A DNA stretch of 64,000 nucleotides, from the NCBI RefSeq assembly GCF_015209595.1, contig NZ_JADEYS010000001.1, positions 429,820 to 493,819 on the forward strand, read 5' to 3'. Of this stretch, positions 37,593-52,071 are shown piece after piece. The notes below the pieces were generated by a model. It ran no database searches. It was not told where the DNA came from and saw nothing but the letters and a program-made list of their open reading frames with translations. The DNA comes from Pontibacterium sinense (GTDB lineage: Bacteria > Pseudomonadota > Gammaproteobacteria > Pseudomonadales > Balneatricaceae). Position numbers and translations under genes: made by a program. The number at the start of each line of letters is the position of its first letter. Position 1 is the stretch's first letter.

Positions 37593-38750
37593 GTGTCTAC
37601 TCCTCTTAGAATTGGCATCGTTGCCGGAGAAGCATCCGGTGATATTCTGGGTGCTGGTCTTATCAAAGCTCTAAAACGTCGCTATCCGGATGCTCAGTTT
37701 GAAGGTATCGGTGGTGAGCTGATGATGGCCGCTGGCTGTAAGTCTCATATTCCGATGGATCGCCTGTCCGTGATGGGCTTGGTCGAAGTATTGGGCCGCC
37801 TGCGCGAATTGCTTAAAGTAAGGCGGGGTTTAGCAGATCGGTTCCTGGCTAACCCGCCCGATCTGTTTATTGGTGTTGATGCGCCGGACTTTAATCTTAA
37901 GTTGGAAGGCTGGTTAAAAGACGCGGGTATCCCAACGGTACATTACGTGAGTCCTTCCGTTTGGGCCTGGAAACAGAAGCGCATCTACAAGATCATAAAA
38001 ACCACCGATCTTGTTCTGAGTCTCTTCCCTTTCGAAGCTCAGCATTATGCCCCTACACAACAGCGTGTAGCATTTGTTGGTCACCCACTGGCCGATAGCA
38101 TTCCCGGTAGTGTTGATCTGGCCAAGGCGCAGCAACGTTTTGCGGTTAAAGACGATGAAACTATTATTGCTGTTTTACCGGGCAGCCGTGGTAGTGAGTT
38201 GAAGTATCTGGCCGAGCCGTTTCTTGAGACAGCGCGCTGGTTATCCGAACGCATCGATAATGTACGTTTTGTCATTCCGGCTGCGAACGAGCACCGTCAT
38301 GACTATTTGCATACGCTTATTACCGAGAAGTTTTCTGATCTGAATATCCAGCTGGTGATGAAAAATTCCCGTGAAGTAATGGCCATTTCTGATGCGATTC
38401 TTATTGCTTCTGGCACCGCGACGTTAGAGGCTACGCTGTTACAAAAACCAATGGTCGTCGCTTATAAAATGGCCGGACTGACCTATGCCATATACTCTCG
38501 CATGGTTAAAAGTCGCTTTATTTCGCTGCCCAATTTATTAGCGAATGAAGAACTGATTCCGGAAATTTTGCAGGATGATGTGCAACCTGAAATCCTTGGC
38601 GAGGCTGTTATGCGTGCGCTGAACGATGACGCATATCGACAACGACTGGCCAAGCGATTCCACGAAATTCATCAACAGCTCAATCTTGATGCAGATGAAA
38701 AAGCGGCGGATGCTGTTGAGCAGTTATTGCGTTCACGGGGTGTCATTTGA
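37593..38750 (+). CDS. lpxB: Lipid-A-disaccharide synthase
   Basis: A 385-residue family 19 glycosyltransferase that joins UDP-diacylglucosamine and lipid [31 protein letters not shown] and [12 protein letters not shown] are present. It starts with GTG at 37593. Its stop overlaps the rnhB ATG (TGATG). Confidence 0.97.
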   Translation: MSTPLRIGIVAGEASGDILGAGLIKALKRRYPDAQFEGIGGELMMAAGCKSHIPMDRLSVMGLVEVLGRLRELLKVRRGLADRFLANPPDLFIGVDAPDFNLKLEGWLKDAGIPTVHYVSPSVWAWKQKRIYKIIKTTDLVLSLFPFEAQHYAPTQQRVAFVGHPLADSIPGSVDLAKAQQRFAVKDDETIIAVLPGSRGSELKYLAEPFLETARWLSERIDNVRFVIPAANEHRHDYLHTLITEKFSDLNIQLVMKNSREVMAISDAILIASGTATLEATLLQKPMVVAYKMAGLTYAIYSRMVKSRFISLPNLLANEELIPEILQDDVQPEILGEAVMRALNDDAYRQRLAKRFHEIHQQLNLDADEKAADAVEQLLRSRGVI

Positions 38751-39346
38751 TGGAATCTTTGGGATTCGACTTTTCCGTTCAGAAGCTGACAGCGGGTGTT
38801 GATGAGGTTGGGCGGGGGCCGCTGGTTGGTAATGTTGTTGCTGCAGCGGTGATTCTCGACCCGGAAAACCCGATTGCGGGCTTAGCCGACTCTAAAAAAC
38901 TGTCAGAAAAAAAACGCGACGCCTTGTACGACGAGATTCTGGAAAAAGCGTTAGCGTGGTCAGTCGCCTCGGCCTCACCCGCCGAGATCGATGAGCTGAA
39001 TATTCTTCATGCTACGATGCTTGCAATGCAGCGAGCGGTACTGGACCTTTCTGTGAAGCCTGAATATGTCTATGTTGATGGTAATCGCTGTCCTGATTTG
39101 CCTTACCCCAGTGAGCCGGTGGTGAAAGGTGACTCGAAGGTTAAGGAGATTTCCGCCGCATCTATCCTGGCGAAAGTCGTTCGAGACCGGGAAATGAAAG
39201 TGTTGGACGCACAATATCCGGCATACGGCTTTGCCAAGCATAAAGGCTATCCAACTCAGGAACACTTCAAAGCCCTGAAATTACATGGCCCTTTGGCCGA
39301 GCATCGGCGAAGCTTTCGTCCGGTACGTGAACTGATCGAAGAGTAA
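38750..39346 (+). CDS. rnhB: Ribonuclease HII
   Basis: A 198-residue enzyme removing ribonucleotides from DNA. Catalytic acids appear in [13 protein letters not shown] and in [11 protein letters not shown]. The ATG at 38750 overlaps the lpxB stop and is preferred over a TTG one codon earlier. Confidence 0.96.
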   Translation: MESLGFDFSVQKLTAGVDEVGRGPLVGNVVAAAVILDPENPIAGLADSKKLSEKKRDALYDEILEKALAWSVASASPAEIDELNILHATMLAMQRAVLDLSVKPEYVYVDGNRCPDLPYPSEPVVKGDSKVKEISAASILAKVVRDREMKVLDAQYPAYGFAKHKGYPTQEHFKALKLHGPLAEHRRSFRPVRELIEE

Positions 39347-39358
39347 CAATTACCGCTT

Positions 39359-42300
39359 ATGTCTGATCCTAAGTTTGTCCACCTGCGGGTGCATACTGAG
39401 TTCTCTTTGGTTGATGGTCTGGTTCGTATCAAGGAGCTGGTAAAAGCAGCACAGGCGCATTCGATGCCTGCGGTTGCGATGACTGACCAGGTCAACCTGT
39501 TTGCGTTGGTTAAATTCTATAAAGCTGCTCTGGGGGCTGGAGTTAAGCCAATCTGCGGTTGTGACCTATGGGTGCATGATCCAGAACAGCCTGATGCAGA
39601 ACCGACACGCCTGACCCTGCTTGTAAATACAGGCAAGGGTTACCGTAACCTCATGGAGTTGATCTCTCTCGCTTACGAACAAGGCCAGAATGCCGTCCTT
39701 GATAAGGCGGTAGTGACCAAGGCGTTGATTGCTGAAAAGTCGGAAGGCTTGATTGCACTGTCTGGCGCGAAAGAGGGTGATATCGGTCGGGCTATTTTGT
39801 CAGACAACGGAAATGCTCAAGCGCTGCTAGAAGGCTGGATGCAGATCTTTCCCAACCGCTTTTACCTTGAGCTTCAGCGTACAGGGCGGGCAGGTGAAGA
39901 GCAGGTTGTGCATGGGTGTGTAGAGTTGGCCCATGCAACGGGTTGCCCTTTGGTGGCAACAAACGATGTTATGTTTGTACGCTCGGAAGACTTCGAAGCA
40001 CATGAAGTGCGTGTGTGTATCAACCAGGGTCGTACGTTTGACGATCCGACACGCCCAAAAAATTACAGTGAAGAGCAGTATTTCCGCAGTGCTGATGAGA
40101 TGGCCGAGTTGTTTGCGGATATCCCAAGCGCTCTTGAAAATACCGTAGAGATCGCCCGCCGTTGCAATATTGATATAGAGCTAGGCACCTATTACCTGCC
40201 GAAGTTTCCAATACCTGAAGGGATATTGATGGATGACTATTTCCGTCAGGTATCTTACGAGGGGTTGGAAGAGCGTCTTGAAATAATACTGGATAAAGAC
40301 GACCCCGATTACGCAGCTAAGCGACAGCCGTATATTGATCGGTTGGAGTTTGAGCTGGATATCATCATCCAGATGGGTTTCCCGGGGTACTTCCTGATCG
40401 TAATGGACTTCATTATGTGGGGGAAAGAAAACGGCGTACCTGTTGGGCCGGGTCGAGGCTCTGGTGCGGGTTCTCTGGTGGCTTACGCACAGAAAATTAC
40501 CGACCTGGATCCGCTGGAATATGATCTTCTGTTTGAGCGATTTCTAAACCCTGAACGTGTATCGATGCCCGATTTCGATATCGACTTTTGTATGGATAAC
40601 CGTGACAAGGTTATCGATTATGTTGCCCGCACCTACGGGCGCGATGCAGTATCACAGATTGTGACCTTTGGTACGATGGCCGCGAAAGCGGTGGTGCGAG
40701 ATGTGGCACGTGTTCAGGGTAAGCCGTTTGGTCTGGCCGACAAATTGTCCAAACTGATTCCATTCGAGGTGGGGATTACCCTGCATAAGGCGATGGAACA
40801 GGAACCGATGCTGAGTGACTTCGTGAACGGTAGCGAAGAAGCCCAGGAAATTATGGACATGGCGTATAAGCTGGAGGGTGTGACGCGTGGTACGGGTAAG
40901 CACGCCGGTGGTGTTGTTATCGCACCAACCAAGCTGACCGACTTCGCGGCAACGTATTGTGATGAAGAGGGTAACGGCCTCGTTACCCAGTTCGATAAAA
41001 ACGATGTTGAGGAAGCCGGGCTGGTTAAGTTCGACTTCCTTGGATTACGTACCTTAACCATCATCGATTGGGCGCTGCAAACGATCAATACGAAGCGGGC
41101 CAAAGCAGGCGAAGAACCGCTCGATATTGCGTTGATCGATTTGGAAGATAAGCCAACCTTTGATCTGTTGCAGGCTGCAGAAACAACGGCTGTGTTCCAG
41201 TTGGAATCCAGCGGCATGAAAGATCTGGTTCGCCGTTTGTTGCCGTCTCGATTCGAAGATATTGTCGCACTGGTAGCGCTTTTCCGTCCCGGCCCACTGC
41301 AGTCGGGCATGGTGGACGACTTTATCAACCGTAAGCATGGTCGGGCTGAGATGGCGTGGCCGCACCCCGATTATCAGCTTGATAGCTTGCAACCCGTCTT
41401 GGAACCGACCTACGGCATTATCCTGTATCAAGAGCAGGTTATGCAGATTGCGCAGGTTATGGCGGGTTATACCCTTGGCGGAGCAGATATGCTGCGCCGA
41501 GCGATGGGTAAGAAAAAACCGGAAGAGATGGCCAAACAGCGCGTTGGCTTCCTTGAAGGTAGTGAGCAAAATGGCATTGATCGAGATCTGGCAGGCAACA
41601 TCTTTGACCTGGTAGAGAAGTTTGCAGGTTACGGTTTTAACAAATCCCATTCTGCCGCATATGCACTGGTGTCATATCAGACCGCGTGGCTGAAGACGCA
41701 TTACCCGGCGCCGTTTATGGCTGCGGTAATGTCCTCCGATATGCAGAACACCGACAAAGTGGTGATCTTCGTTGAAGAGTGCCGTCAGATGAAGATCCCG
41801 CCGGCGTTGCCGGATGTTAACAGCGGTGAGTTTATGTTCACCGTGAATGACGAAGGCGTGATTATCTACGGCTTAGGAGCGATCAAAGGTGTGGGTGAGG
41901 GCCCTATCGAAGCGATCGTATCTGCACGGAGTGAGGGCGGTCCGTTCAATGATCTATTTGATTTTTGCGAGCGGGTTGGTGCGAAAAAGCTGAACAAACG
42001 AGTACTGGAAGCGCTGGTGCGTTCCGGTGCGCTGGACAATATGGGCGCGCCTCGTGCCGTGTTGTGGGATGCGATCCCTGATGCACTGAAAGCGGCAGAC
42101 CAGAGTGCGCGGAACCAAGACGCAGGAATGTTTGATCTCTTTGGTGCGGCTCAGGAAGAAGACCCGGGTGATCCGTATGAAAAGTACCGTAGGGTGCGCG
42201 AGTGGACAGACAAAGAGCGCCTGCAGGGAGAAAAAGATACGCTTGGTTTGTATCTCACCGGACACCCTATCGACGAGTATGAAGGCGAGCTGAGAAACTT

Positions 42301-42850
42301 TATCAGTAGAAAGATTGTCGAAGTCCAGCCGTCACGGGGTGTTACGCAGAAAATGGCCGGCTTGGTTGTGGATCTGCGCTTAAAGAAAACCAAGAAAGGC
42401 GATCCGATCTGTTTTGTTACCCTGGATGATCGAAGTGCGCGTATAGACGTCACTCTCTACGGCGAAACGTATGAGCAATCGCGCAATATCGTGGTAAAAG
42501 ATGCAGTACTGGTTGTTGAAGGTGAGGTGGCAGAAGATCACTTCTCCGGGGGGATCAAAGTTAAAGGGACGGGGGTGCTGAATATTTCGCAGGCCCGTGC
42601 TCAGTACGCCAGTAGCGTAGAGATTTCCTGTGAAGCCGCTCAGTTGGCTGGACGACGTATTCGTGAACTCTCGGATATTCTGAGTCAGTATCGGGGTGAT
42701 GGCTCGTTACCGGTGACGTTGCGCTTCCGGCGTGAAGACGCCAAGGCCACGCTTAAGCTAGGTAAAAGCTGGTCGGTGCAGGCGAATGATGAACTGATTA
42801 TTAAATTAATGGATCAATTTGGCGGCGATGCTGTATCACTGCGGTATTAG
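39359..42850 (+). CDS. dnaE: DNA polymerase III alpha subunit
   Basis: A 1163-residue replicative polymerase. An N-terminal PHP domain (HLRVHTEFSLVDGLV), the polymerase palm with GPGRGSGAGSLVAYA and catalytic PDFDIDF near residue 400, fingers, tandem helix-hairpin-helix, and an OB-fold near 980-1060 are in order. Length matches E. coli (1160). Confidence 0.98.
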   Translation: MSDPKFVHLRVHTEFSLVDGLVRIKELVKAAQAHSMPAVAMTDQVNLFALVKFYKAALGAGVKPICGCDLWVHDPEQPDAEPTRLTLLVNTGKGYRNLMELISLAYEQGQNAVLDKAVVTKALIAEKSEGLIALSGAKEGDIGRAILSDNGNAQALLEGWMQIFPNRFYLELQRTGRAGEEQVVHGCVELAHATGCPLVATNDVMFVRSEDFEAHEVRVCINQGRTFDDPTRPKNYSEEQYFRSADEMAELFADIPSALENTVEIARRCNIDIELGTYYLPKFPIPEGILMDDYFRQVSYEGLEERLEIILDKDDPDYAAKRQPYIDRLEFELDIIIQMGFPGYFLIVMDFIMWGKENGVPVGPGRGSGAGSLVAYAQKITDLDPLEYDLLFERFLNPERVSMPDFDIDFCMDNRDKVIDYVARTYGRDAVSQIVTFGTMAAKAVVRDVARVQGKPFGLADKLSKLIPFEVGITLHKAMEQEPMLSDFVNGSEEAQEIMDMAYKLEGVTRGTGKHAGGVVIAPTKLTDFAATYCDEEGNGLVTQFDKNDVEEAGLVKFDFLGLRTLTIIDWALQTINTKRAKAGEEPLDIALIDLEDKPTFDLLQAAETTAVFQLESSGMKDLVRRLLPSRFEDIVALVALFRPGPLQSGMVDDFINRKHGRAEMAWPHPDYQLDSLQPVLEPTYGIILYQEQVMQIAQVMAGYTLGGADMLRRAMGKKKPEEMAKQRVGFLEGSEQNGIDRDLAGNIFDLVEKFAGYGFNKSHSAAYALVSYQTAWLKTHYPAPFMAAVMSSDMQNTDKVVIFVEECRQMKIPPALPDVNSGEFMFTVNDEGVIIYGLGAIKGVGEGPIEAIVSARSEGGPFNDLFDFCERVGAKKLNKRVLEALVRSGALDNMGAPRAVLWDAIPDALKAADQSARNQDAGMFDLFGAAQEEDPGDPYEKYRRVREWTDKERLQGEKDTLGLYLTGHPIDEYEGELRNFISRKIVEVQPSRGVTQKMAGLVVDLRLKKTKKGDPICFVTLDDRSARIDVTLYGETYEQSRNIVVKDAVLVVEGEVAEDHFSGGIKVKGTGVLNISQARAQYASSVEISCEAAQLAGRRIRELSDILSQYRGDGSLPVTLRFRREDAKATLKLGKSWSVQANDELIIKLMDQFGGDAVSLRY

Positions 42851-42996
42851 CCAATATTGTGATAAAGCTCAGAAAGCCGAGTCTTTAATTTATCTCAGGT
42901 GTGCTCAGGCTGGTCCTATAAGGGGCAAGCAGGTACACTTAGGGCAATTTTTTGATCCGATCAAAGTAACGAATTTCTAATATAGAACGGGACAGC

Positions 42997-43959
42997 ATGA
43001 ATCCGAATTACCTGGATTTTGAGCAGCCTATCGCTGAGCTGCAGGCCAAAATTGATGAATTGCGTCTGGTTGGCGACGACCACGACGGATTAAATATCTC
43101 CGAAGAACTGGAAAAGCTGGAAGAGAAAAGCCGTACGCTGACCGAATCCATTTTCTCGGATCTTTCTGCATGGCAGATTTCTCAGCTGGCACGTCATCCA
43201 CAGCGTCCGTATACGCTGGATTACGTCGAGCATATCTTCGATGATTTCGATGAACTACACGGCGATCGTCATTTTTCCGATGATCAGGCTATTGTAGGTG
43301 GTATCGCACGCATCGATGGCCAGCCAGTCATGGTGATTGGTCATCAGAAAGGCCGTGAAGTGAAGGAAAAGGTTGCCCGCAACTTTGGTATGCCGCGTCC
43401 AGAAGGTTACCGTAAGGCGCTGCGTCTTATGGAAATGGCTGAACGCTTCAGCATGCCTGTTATGACCTTCATTGATACACCAGGAGCTTATCCTGGTATC
43501 GATGCTGAAGAGCGCGGCCAGTCCGAAGCGATCGCATTTAACTTACTGAAATTGTCCAGCCTGAAAACACCGGTTATTGCGACTGTTATTGGTGAAGGTG
43601 GTTCGGGTGGTGCGTTGGCGATTGGTGTGTGTGATGAATTGCTGATGTTGCAGTACGGGACCTATTCCGTAATCTCTCCGGAAGGATGTGCATCCATTCT
43701 GTGGAAAAGTGCAGAGCGTGCATCCGATGCTGCAAAGGCGATGGGTATTACTGCTGATCGTTTGAGTGAACTAGGCCTGGTGGATCAGGTTGTAAGCGAA
43801 CCTCTGGGTGGCGCGCATCGTGATCAGGCTTTGATGGCGGCGAATCTTAAAAAGCACCTGCTAGAGACGTTGGAGAAGCTGAATGGTTTCTCTGAAGAGG
43901 AGCTGTTGGAGCGTCGTTATGAGCGCTTGATGGCCTACGGAATCAATTCCGAACAGTAA
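42997..43959 (+). CDS. accA: Acetyl-CoA carboxylase carboxyltransferase alpha subunit
   Basis: A 320-residue subunit that transfers the carboxyl group to acetyl-CoA with AccD. It has [23 protein letters not shown] and [13 protein letters not shown]. Length matches E. coli (319). A 146-bp gap after dnaE may contain its own promoter; I cannot call one with confidence. Confidence 0.98.
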   Translation: MNPNYLDFEQPIAELQAKIDELRLVGDDHDGLNISEELEKLEEKSRTLTESIFSDLSAWQISQLARHPQRPYTLDYVEHIFDDFDELHGDRHFSDDQAIVGGIARIDGQPVMVIGHQKGREVKEKVARNFGMPRPEGYRKALRLMEMAERFSMPVMTFIDTPGAYPGIDAEERGQSEAIAFNLLKLSSLKTPVIATVIGEGGSGGALAIGVCDELLMLQYGTYSVISPEGCASILWKSAERASDAAKAMGITADRLSELGLVDQVVSEPLGGAHRDQALMAANLKKHLLETLEKLNGFSEEELLERRYERLMAYGINSEQ

Positions 43960-43979
43960 GTGAAAACTTACTCCTTCTG

Positions 43980-48300
<4,321 letters not shown>

Positions 48301-48316
48301 TACCTGACTCTTAACA

Positions 48317-48345
48317 AAAAAAGGGGGCTTTTAGCCCCCTTTTTT
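48317..48345 (+). terminator. Intrinsic terminator after eno
   Basis: Six or more A-T pairs extend a GGGGGCT/AGCCCCC core with a TTT loop, ending in a run of T. It lies 16 bp after eno and only 12 bp before ftsB, so ftsB expression may rely on read-through or a promoter within the stem region. Confidence 0.85.
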
Positions 48346-48356
48346 GACTTAGGCTT

Positions 48357-48659
48357 ATGATGTTTCGCTGGTTATTGATTACGCTGTTAGTCCTGTTCGT
48401 TGCTCTGCAGTATCGACTCTGGTTTGGTGAAGCCAATTTGCGCCAGGTTTGGTCGCTGGAGCAGGAAATTGAGCAGCAGCGTGAAGAAAATCAGACGCTG
48501 AGTTTACGGAATAAGCAGTTGGAAGCGGAAGTCAGAGATCTGAAGACAGGTCTCTCTGCGTTAGAAGAGCGTGCCCGGAGTGAGCTGGGTATGATTCAGG
48601 AAGGTGAAACCTTCTTCCAGCTGGTCGAACCTGGACGGAGTAAATCCCAGAGTGAGTAG
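48357..48659 (+). CDS. ftsB: Cell division protein FtsB
   Basis: A 100-residue bitopic protein. A membrane helix at about 4-20 is followed by a coiled coil (LEQEIEQQREENQTLSLRNKQLEAEV) and GLSALEERARSELGMIQEGETFF, the FtsB signature. It forms the FtsQLB complex that activates septal wall synthesis. In gammaproteobacteria ispD and ispF normally follow; here truD begins inside the ftsB end instead. Confidence 0.95.
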   Translation: MMFRWLLITLLVLFVALQYRLWFGEANLRQVWSLEQEIEQQREENQTLSLRNKQLEAEVRDLKTGLSALEERARSELGMIQEGETFFQLVEPGRSKSQSE

Positions 48660-49698
48660 TTTTCCCACCCAATACAGCTATTTGTACGGTATGCCGGAAG
48701 GTAGTGCGCTGATTCGTAGTTGTAACGAAGATTTTCAGGTTGTTGAACAGCTCGGATTTGAGCCGGAAGGAGAAGGCGAGCATCTGTTTCTCTATATCCG
48801 TAAGAACGGTGAAAACACCGATTGGGTCGCGCGCCAATTAGCAAGATTTTGTCAGCTAAGCCCACGTGATGTGGGTTATGCGGGTAAGAAAGATCGTCAC
48901 GCCATTACTGAGCAGTGGTTTAGTGTTGCGCTGCCTCCACAGCGCAAACTGAATTGGAATTTGTTTGGTGGTGATACGATTGAGGTTCTGAAAACTGTTC
49001 GCCATCCGCGCAAGTTGCGTCTAGGCGCGTTGCAAGGGAACCGTTTCGGATTACGTCTGCGTGATGTTAGTCATCCTGACGAGCTGGCCACGAGGATCGA
49101 AAAAATTCGCTCAGGTGTACCGAATTATTTTGGTGAGCAGCGATTTGGTCAGGATGGCGGTAACTTGCAAAAAGGTGTGGAGCTCATCCGCGGAGAGCGC
49201 AAAGAACGCCAGCGGAATAAAAAAGGGATGTATATATCGGCGGTACGTTCCTGGTGCTTTAATCACCTGCTTTCTCAGCGTATTGCTGAGGGGCGTTGGG
49301 ATCAGTTATTAGCCGGTGATGCGCTTATGTTGTCCGGTTCGAAAAGCTGTTTCTTAGCAGAGGATATTGATGCGGCTACCCAACAGCGTCTGGTGTCAGG
49401 TGATGTTAACCTGACAGGAGCGATGTGGGGTCGAGGTGAACCGTTGAATGTTGGTGCTTCTCGACAATGGGAGAAAGACCAGCTGGCGCCGTGGGAAGAG
49501 ATACTGGAACGGTTGGAGCATCTGGGGTTGCGTCAGGAACGGCGGGCTCTTCGGTTACAACCTATCGCACTGGAAGCGAAAGCTGAATCGGAAAACCAGT
49601 GGTGGTTGGAGTTTGAGTTACCATCGGGTGCGTTTGCAACCAGTGTGCTGCGTGAGCTGACGCAGGTGACTAAACCGATACAGGATACAGCTGAATGA
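48652..49698 (+). CDS. truD: tRNA pseudouridine(13) synthase
   Basis: A 348-residue enzyme isomerizing U13 of tRNA-Glu. The catalytic Asp is D81 in GYAGKKDRHAITEQW; GVPNYFGEQRFG and SGAFATSVLRELT are family motifs. The GTG at 48652 overlaps the ftsB stop by 8 bases and gives the E. coli length (349); an earlier in-frame GTG lies deep inside ftsB. It overlaps surE by four bases (ATGA). Confidence 0.96.
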   Translation: MSSFPTQYSYLYGMPEGSALIRSCNEDFQVVEQLGFEPEGEGEHLFLYIRKNGENTDWVARQLARFCQLSPRDVGYAGKKDRHAITEQWFSVALPPQRKLNWNLFGGDTIEVLKTVRHPRKLRLGALQGNRFGLRLRDVSHPDELATRIEKIRSGVPNYFGEQRFGQDGGNLQKGVELIRGERKERQRNKKGMYISAVRSWCFNHLLSQRIAEGRWDQLLAGDALMLSGSKSCFLAEDIDAATQQRLVSGDVNLTGAMWGRGEPLNVGASRQWEKDQLAPWEEILERLEHLGLRQERRALRLQPIALEAKAESENQWWLEFELPSGAFATSVLRELTQVTKPIQDTAE

Positions 49699-50444
49699 AA
49701 GTACTGATATCAAATGATGATGGTGTTTTTGCTCCGGGTTTAGCCTCACTAGCACAGGTGATAGGACAGGACTGTCAGATCGAAGTGGTCGCGCCGGATA
49801 GAAACCGCAGCGGTGCCAGCAACTCGCTGACGCTTGATCGGCCGCTGGAAGCGTTTCGTCACGAGAGTGGCTTTATTGGTGTCAATGGAACCCCTACCGA
49901 CTGTGTTCATCTGGGTACATCAGGCATCTTTGATATTGAGCCCGATATCGTTGTTTCCGGTATTAATGCCGGTGCTAATATGGGTGACGATGTTCTTTAC
50001 TCCGGTACAGTAGCTGCTGCAACTGAAGGGCGCCATCTTAAGTATCCGCCAATTGCCGTGTCCGTTGCGAGCCATCACCCTCAGCACTTTGATACGGCAG
50101 CCGAGATTGTTCACCTACTGCTACAAGGTATTGCGAAGGTTAATCTTGCACCGCGTACGGTACTGAATGTCAACGTACCCGATCTTCCGATGGAGGAGTT
50201 GCAGGGAGTGCACGTCACCCGTTTAGGTCATCGCAGTTTGGCCGATAAACCTGTTAAGGTTAAAGATCCCCGCGGTTTCGAGCGTTATTGGATTGCTGGT
50301 GTGGGTGAAGTGCTGGATCGGGAACCGGGAACCGATTTTTTTGCAATTGAGCAAGGTTGCGTTTCCATAACACCGTTGCAGATTGATATGACCCAATACG
50401 ATGCAATGGAAAATTTGGGAAGTTGGCTAGAGGATATTCTGTGA
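49695..50444 (+). CDS. surE: 5'/3'-nucleotidase SurE
   Basis: A 249-residue metal-dependent phosphatase acting on nucleoside monophosphates. N-terminal [12 protein letters not shown] and [13 protein letters not shown] plus [19 protein letters not shown] hold the metal site. Overlaps truD and pcm on either side; part of the surE-pcm-nlpD-rpoS stationary-phase group. Confidence 0.97.
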   Translation: MKVLISNDDGVFAPGLASLAQVIGQDCQIEVVAPDRNRSGASNSLTLDRPLEAFRHESGFIGVNGTPTDCVHLGTSGIFDIEPDIVVSGINAGANMGDDVLYSGTVAAATEGRHLKYPPIAVSVASHHPQHFDTAAEIVHLLLQGIAKVNLAPRTVLNVNVPDLPMEELQGVHVTRLGHRSLADKPVKVKDPRGFERYWIAGVGEVLDREPGTDFFAIEQGCVSITPLQIDMTQYDAMENLGSWLEDIL

Positions 50445-51106
50445 CCGATCTGAATCTTGAAGGAATTGGAATGACATCCCGGCGTACCCGGGACCGTCTG
50501 ATTGCCCGCCTTCGGGAACAGGGTATAAAAGATGAAACCGTGCTTGATGTCGTACGAGATACCCCGAGACATATCTTTATTGATGAAGCTCTGGCGCATC
50601 GGGCTTACGAAGATACCGCATTGCCCATTGGATATAATCAGACTATCTCGCAACCTTATAGCGTCGCAAGGATGACGGAGCTACTGCTGGCAGCCGGACC
50701 GCTCACATCTGTCCTGGAAGTGGGGACCGGATCCGGATATCAAACGTCGGTTTTGGCGCAGTTGGTTGGTAATGTATTCAGTGTTGAACGTATTAAGCCT
50801 TTGCAGGACAAAGCACGTAAGCGATTGCAGTTGCTGAAGCTGCACAATGCACAGCTCATGCATACGGATGGTGGTATGGGATGGCCTTCAAAGGCACCAT
50901 TTGAAGGCATTATGGTGACGGCGGCACCCGAAGAAGTTCCCGCAGAACTGATGAACCAGCTCGCAATAAATGGTCGCCTGATTATTCCTGTGGGGGGGCG
51001 TAGTCAGGAACTAAAACTGATTATCCGCACTTCCGAGGATAGCTTTACAACTGAGGTTGTTGAAGGGGCTAAATTTGTACCTCTATTAAGTGGAACCGTA
51101 CGTTAA
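50441..51106 (+). CDS. pcm: Protein-L-isoaspartate O-methyltransferase
   Basis: A 221-residue SAM-dependent repair enzyme for damaged aspartyl residues. The SAM motif [18 protein letters not shown] is near residue 80, and [15 protein letters not shown] marks the family. GTG 50441 overlaps the surE stop (GTGA) and follows AGAGGA by eight bases; it is preferred over the upstream TTG at 50423. Confidence 0.96.
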   Translation: MTDLNLEGIGMTSRRTRDRLIARLREQGIKDETVLDVVRDTPRHIFIDEALAHRAYEDTALPIGYNQTISQPYSVARMTELLLAAGPLTSVLEVGTGSGYQTSVLAQLVGNVFSVERIKPLQDKARKRLQLLKLHNAQLMHTDGGMGWPSKAPFEGIMVTAAPEEVPAELMNQLAINGRLIIPVGGRSQELKLIIRTSEDSFTTEVVEGAKFVPLLSGTVR

Positions 51107-51108
51107 CG

Positions 51109-52068
51109 ATGGACAATGGAATGACAAGCGGTCGCAGCTGGCGCGACTATCTGGTTTTATCAGGTAAAGGCGTGATGATGGGGGCAGCAGATGCTGTGCC
51201 TGGTGTGTCGGGCGGTACTATCGCCTTTATGACAGGCATTTACGAAGAGTTAATCGGGTCTCTGCGTCGCTGTGGGCCTGAAGCGCTGGCAGTGTTGTAT
51301 AAGCAAGGTGTTGCTGAGGCATGGCGTTACATCAATGGCTCCTTTTTGCTGACCTTGTTGGCCGGAATTCTATTCAGCGTTGCCAGTTTTGCGCGCGGTG
51401 TATTGTTTCTGTTGAGCAATTACCCAGAGATGCTGTGGTCGTTCTTTTTTGGCTTGATTCTGGCATCCAGTTGGCTGGTGGTTCAGCAGATAGATAATTG
51501 GCGGGGGAATGCTTTCACAGCATTTCTGACGGGCACAGTACTTGCCTATATGGTGACTTCAATTGCGCCTGCTGCGATTGAGCCAACTCCACTGATGGTT
51601 TTTCTATCAGGTATGATCGCTATTTGTGCCATGATTTTGCCGGGTATATCCGGTAGTTTTATCCTGTTATTGTTAGGCATGTATGCACCGATTTTGGGCG
51701 CTGTAAAATCAGTTGATCTGCCTGTTTTGGGATTGTTTATTACCGGTTGTGTCATTGGTTTACTGAGTTTTTCACGAGTGTTGAGCTGGATGTTCAGCTC
51801 GTACCGCGTAGCGACGCTAGCGTTACTGGGGGGCTTTATGCTCGGCTCCTTAAATAAAGTCTGGCCGTGGAAATATACTACTGCGTATACCATCAACCGG
51901 CACGGTGCAGAGGTTCCATTGGTGCAAGAAAATATCCTGCCAGGTAGTTATGAGGCAATGACCGGTCAGGATGCGTATCTGTTTATGTCTCTGGTGTTAA
52001 TGGCGGTGGGTGCGCTGGTTGTGGTGCTTATTGCCAAAACCGCTAGTACTGGAAAAAATCAGGGGTGA
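51109..52068 (+). CDS. popT: DUF368 polyprenyl-phosphate transporter (PopT family)
   Basis: A 319-residue polytopic membrane protein. It has two inverted-repeat-like motifs, PGVSGGT (31-37) and PGISGSF (178-184), each starting a re-entrant segment. DUF368 proteins were shown in 2022 (Vibrio, Bacillus and others) to return undecaprenyl phosphate across the inner membrane for reuse. It sits in the usual pcm-nlpD gap, two bases after pcm and coupled to nlpD. ATG 51109 and ATG 51121 are both possible. Substrate is inferred from family. Confidence 0.85.
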   Translation: MDNGMTSGRSWRDYLVLSGKGVMMGAADAVPGVSGGTIAFMTGIYEELIGSLRRCGPEALAVLYKQGVAEAWRYINGSFLLTLLAGILFSVASFARGVLFLLSNYPEMLWSFFFGLILASSWLVVQQIDNWRGNAFTAFLTGTVLAYMVTSIAPAAIEPTPLMVFLSGMIAICAMILPGISGSFILLLLGMYAPILGAVKSVDLPVLGLFITGCVIGLLSFSRVLSWMFSSYRVATLALLGGFMLGSLNKVWPWKYTTAYTINRHGAEVPLVQENILPGSYEAMTGQDAYLFMSLVLMAVGALVVVLIAKTASTGKNQG

Positions 52069-52071
52069 TGA

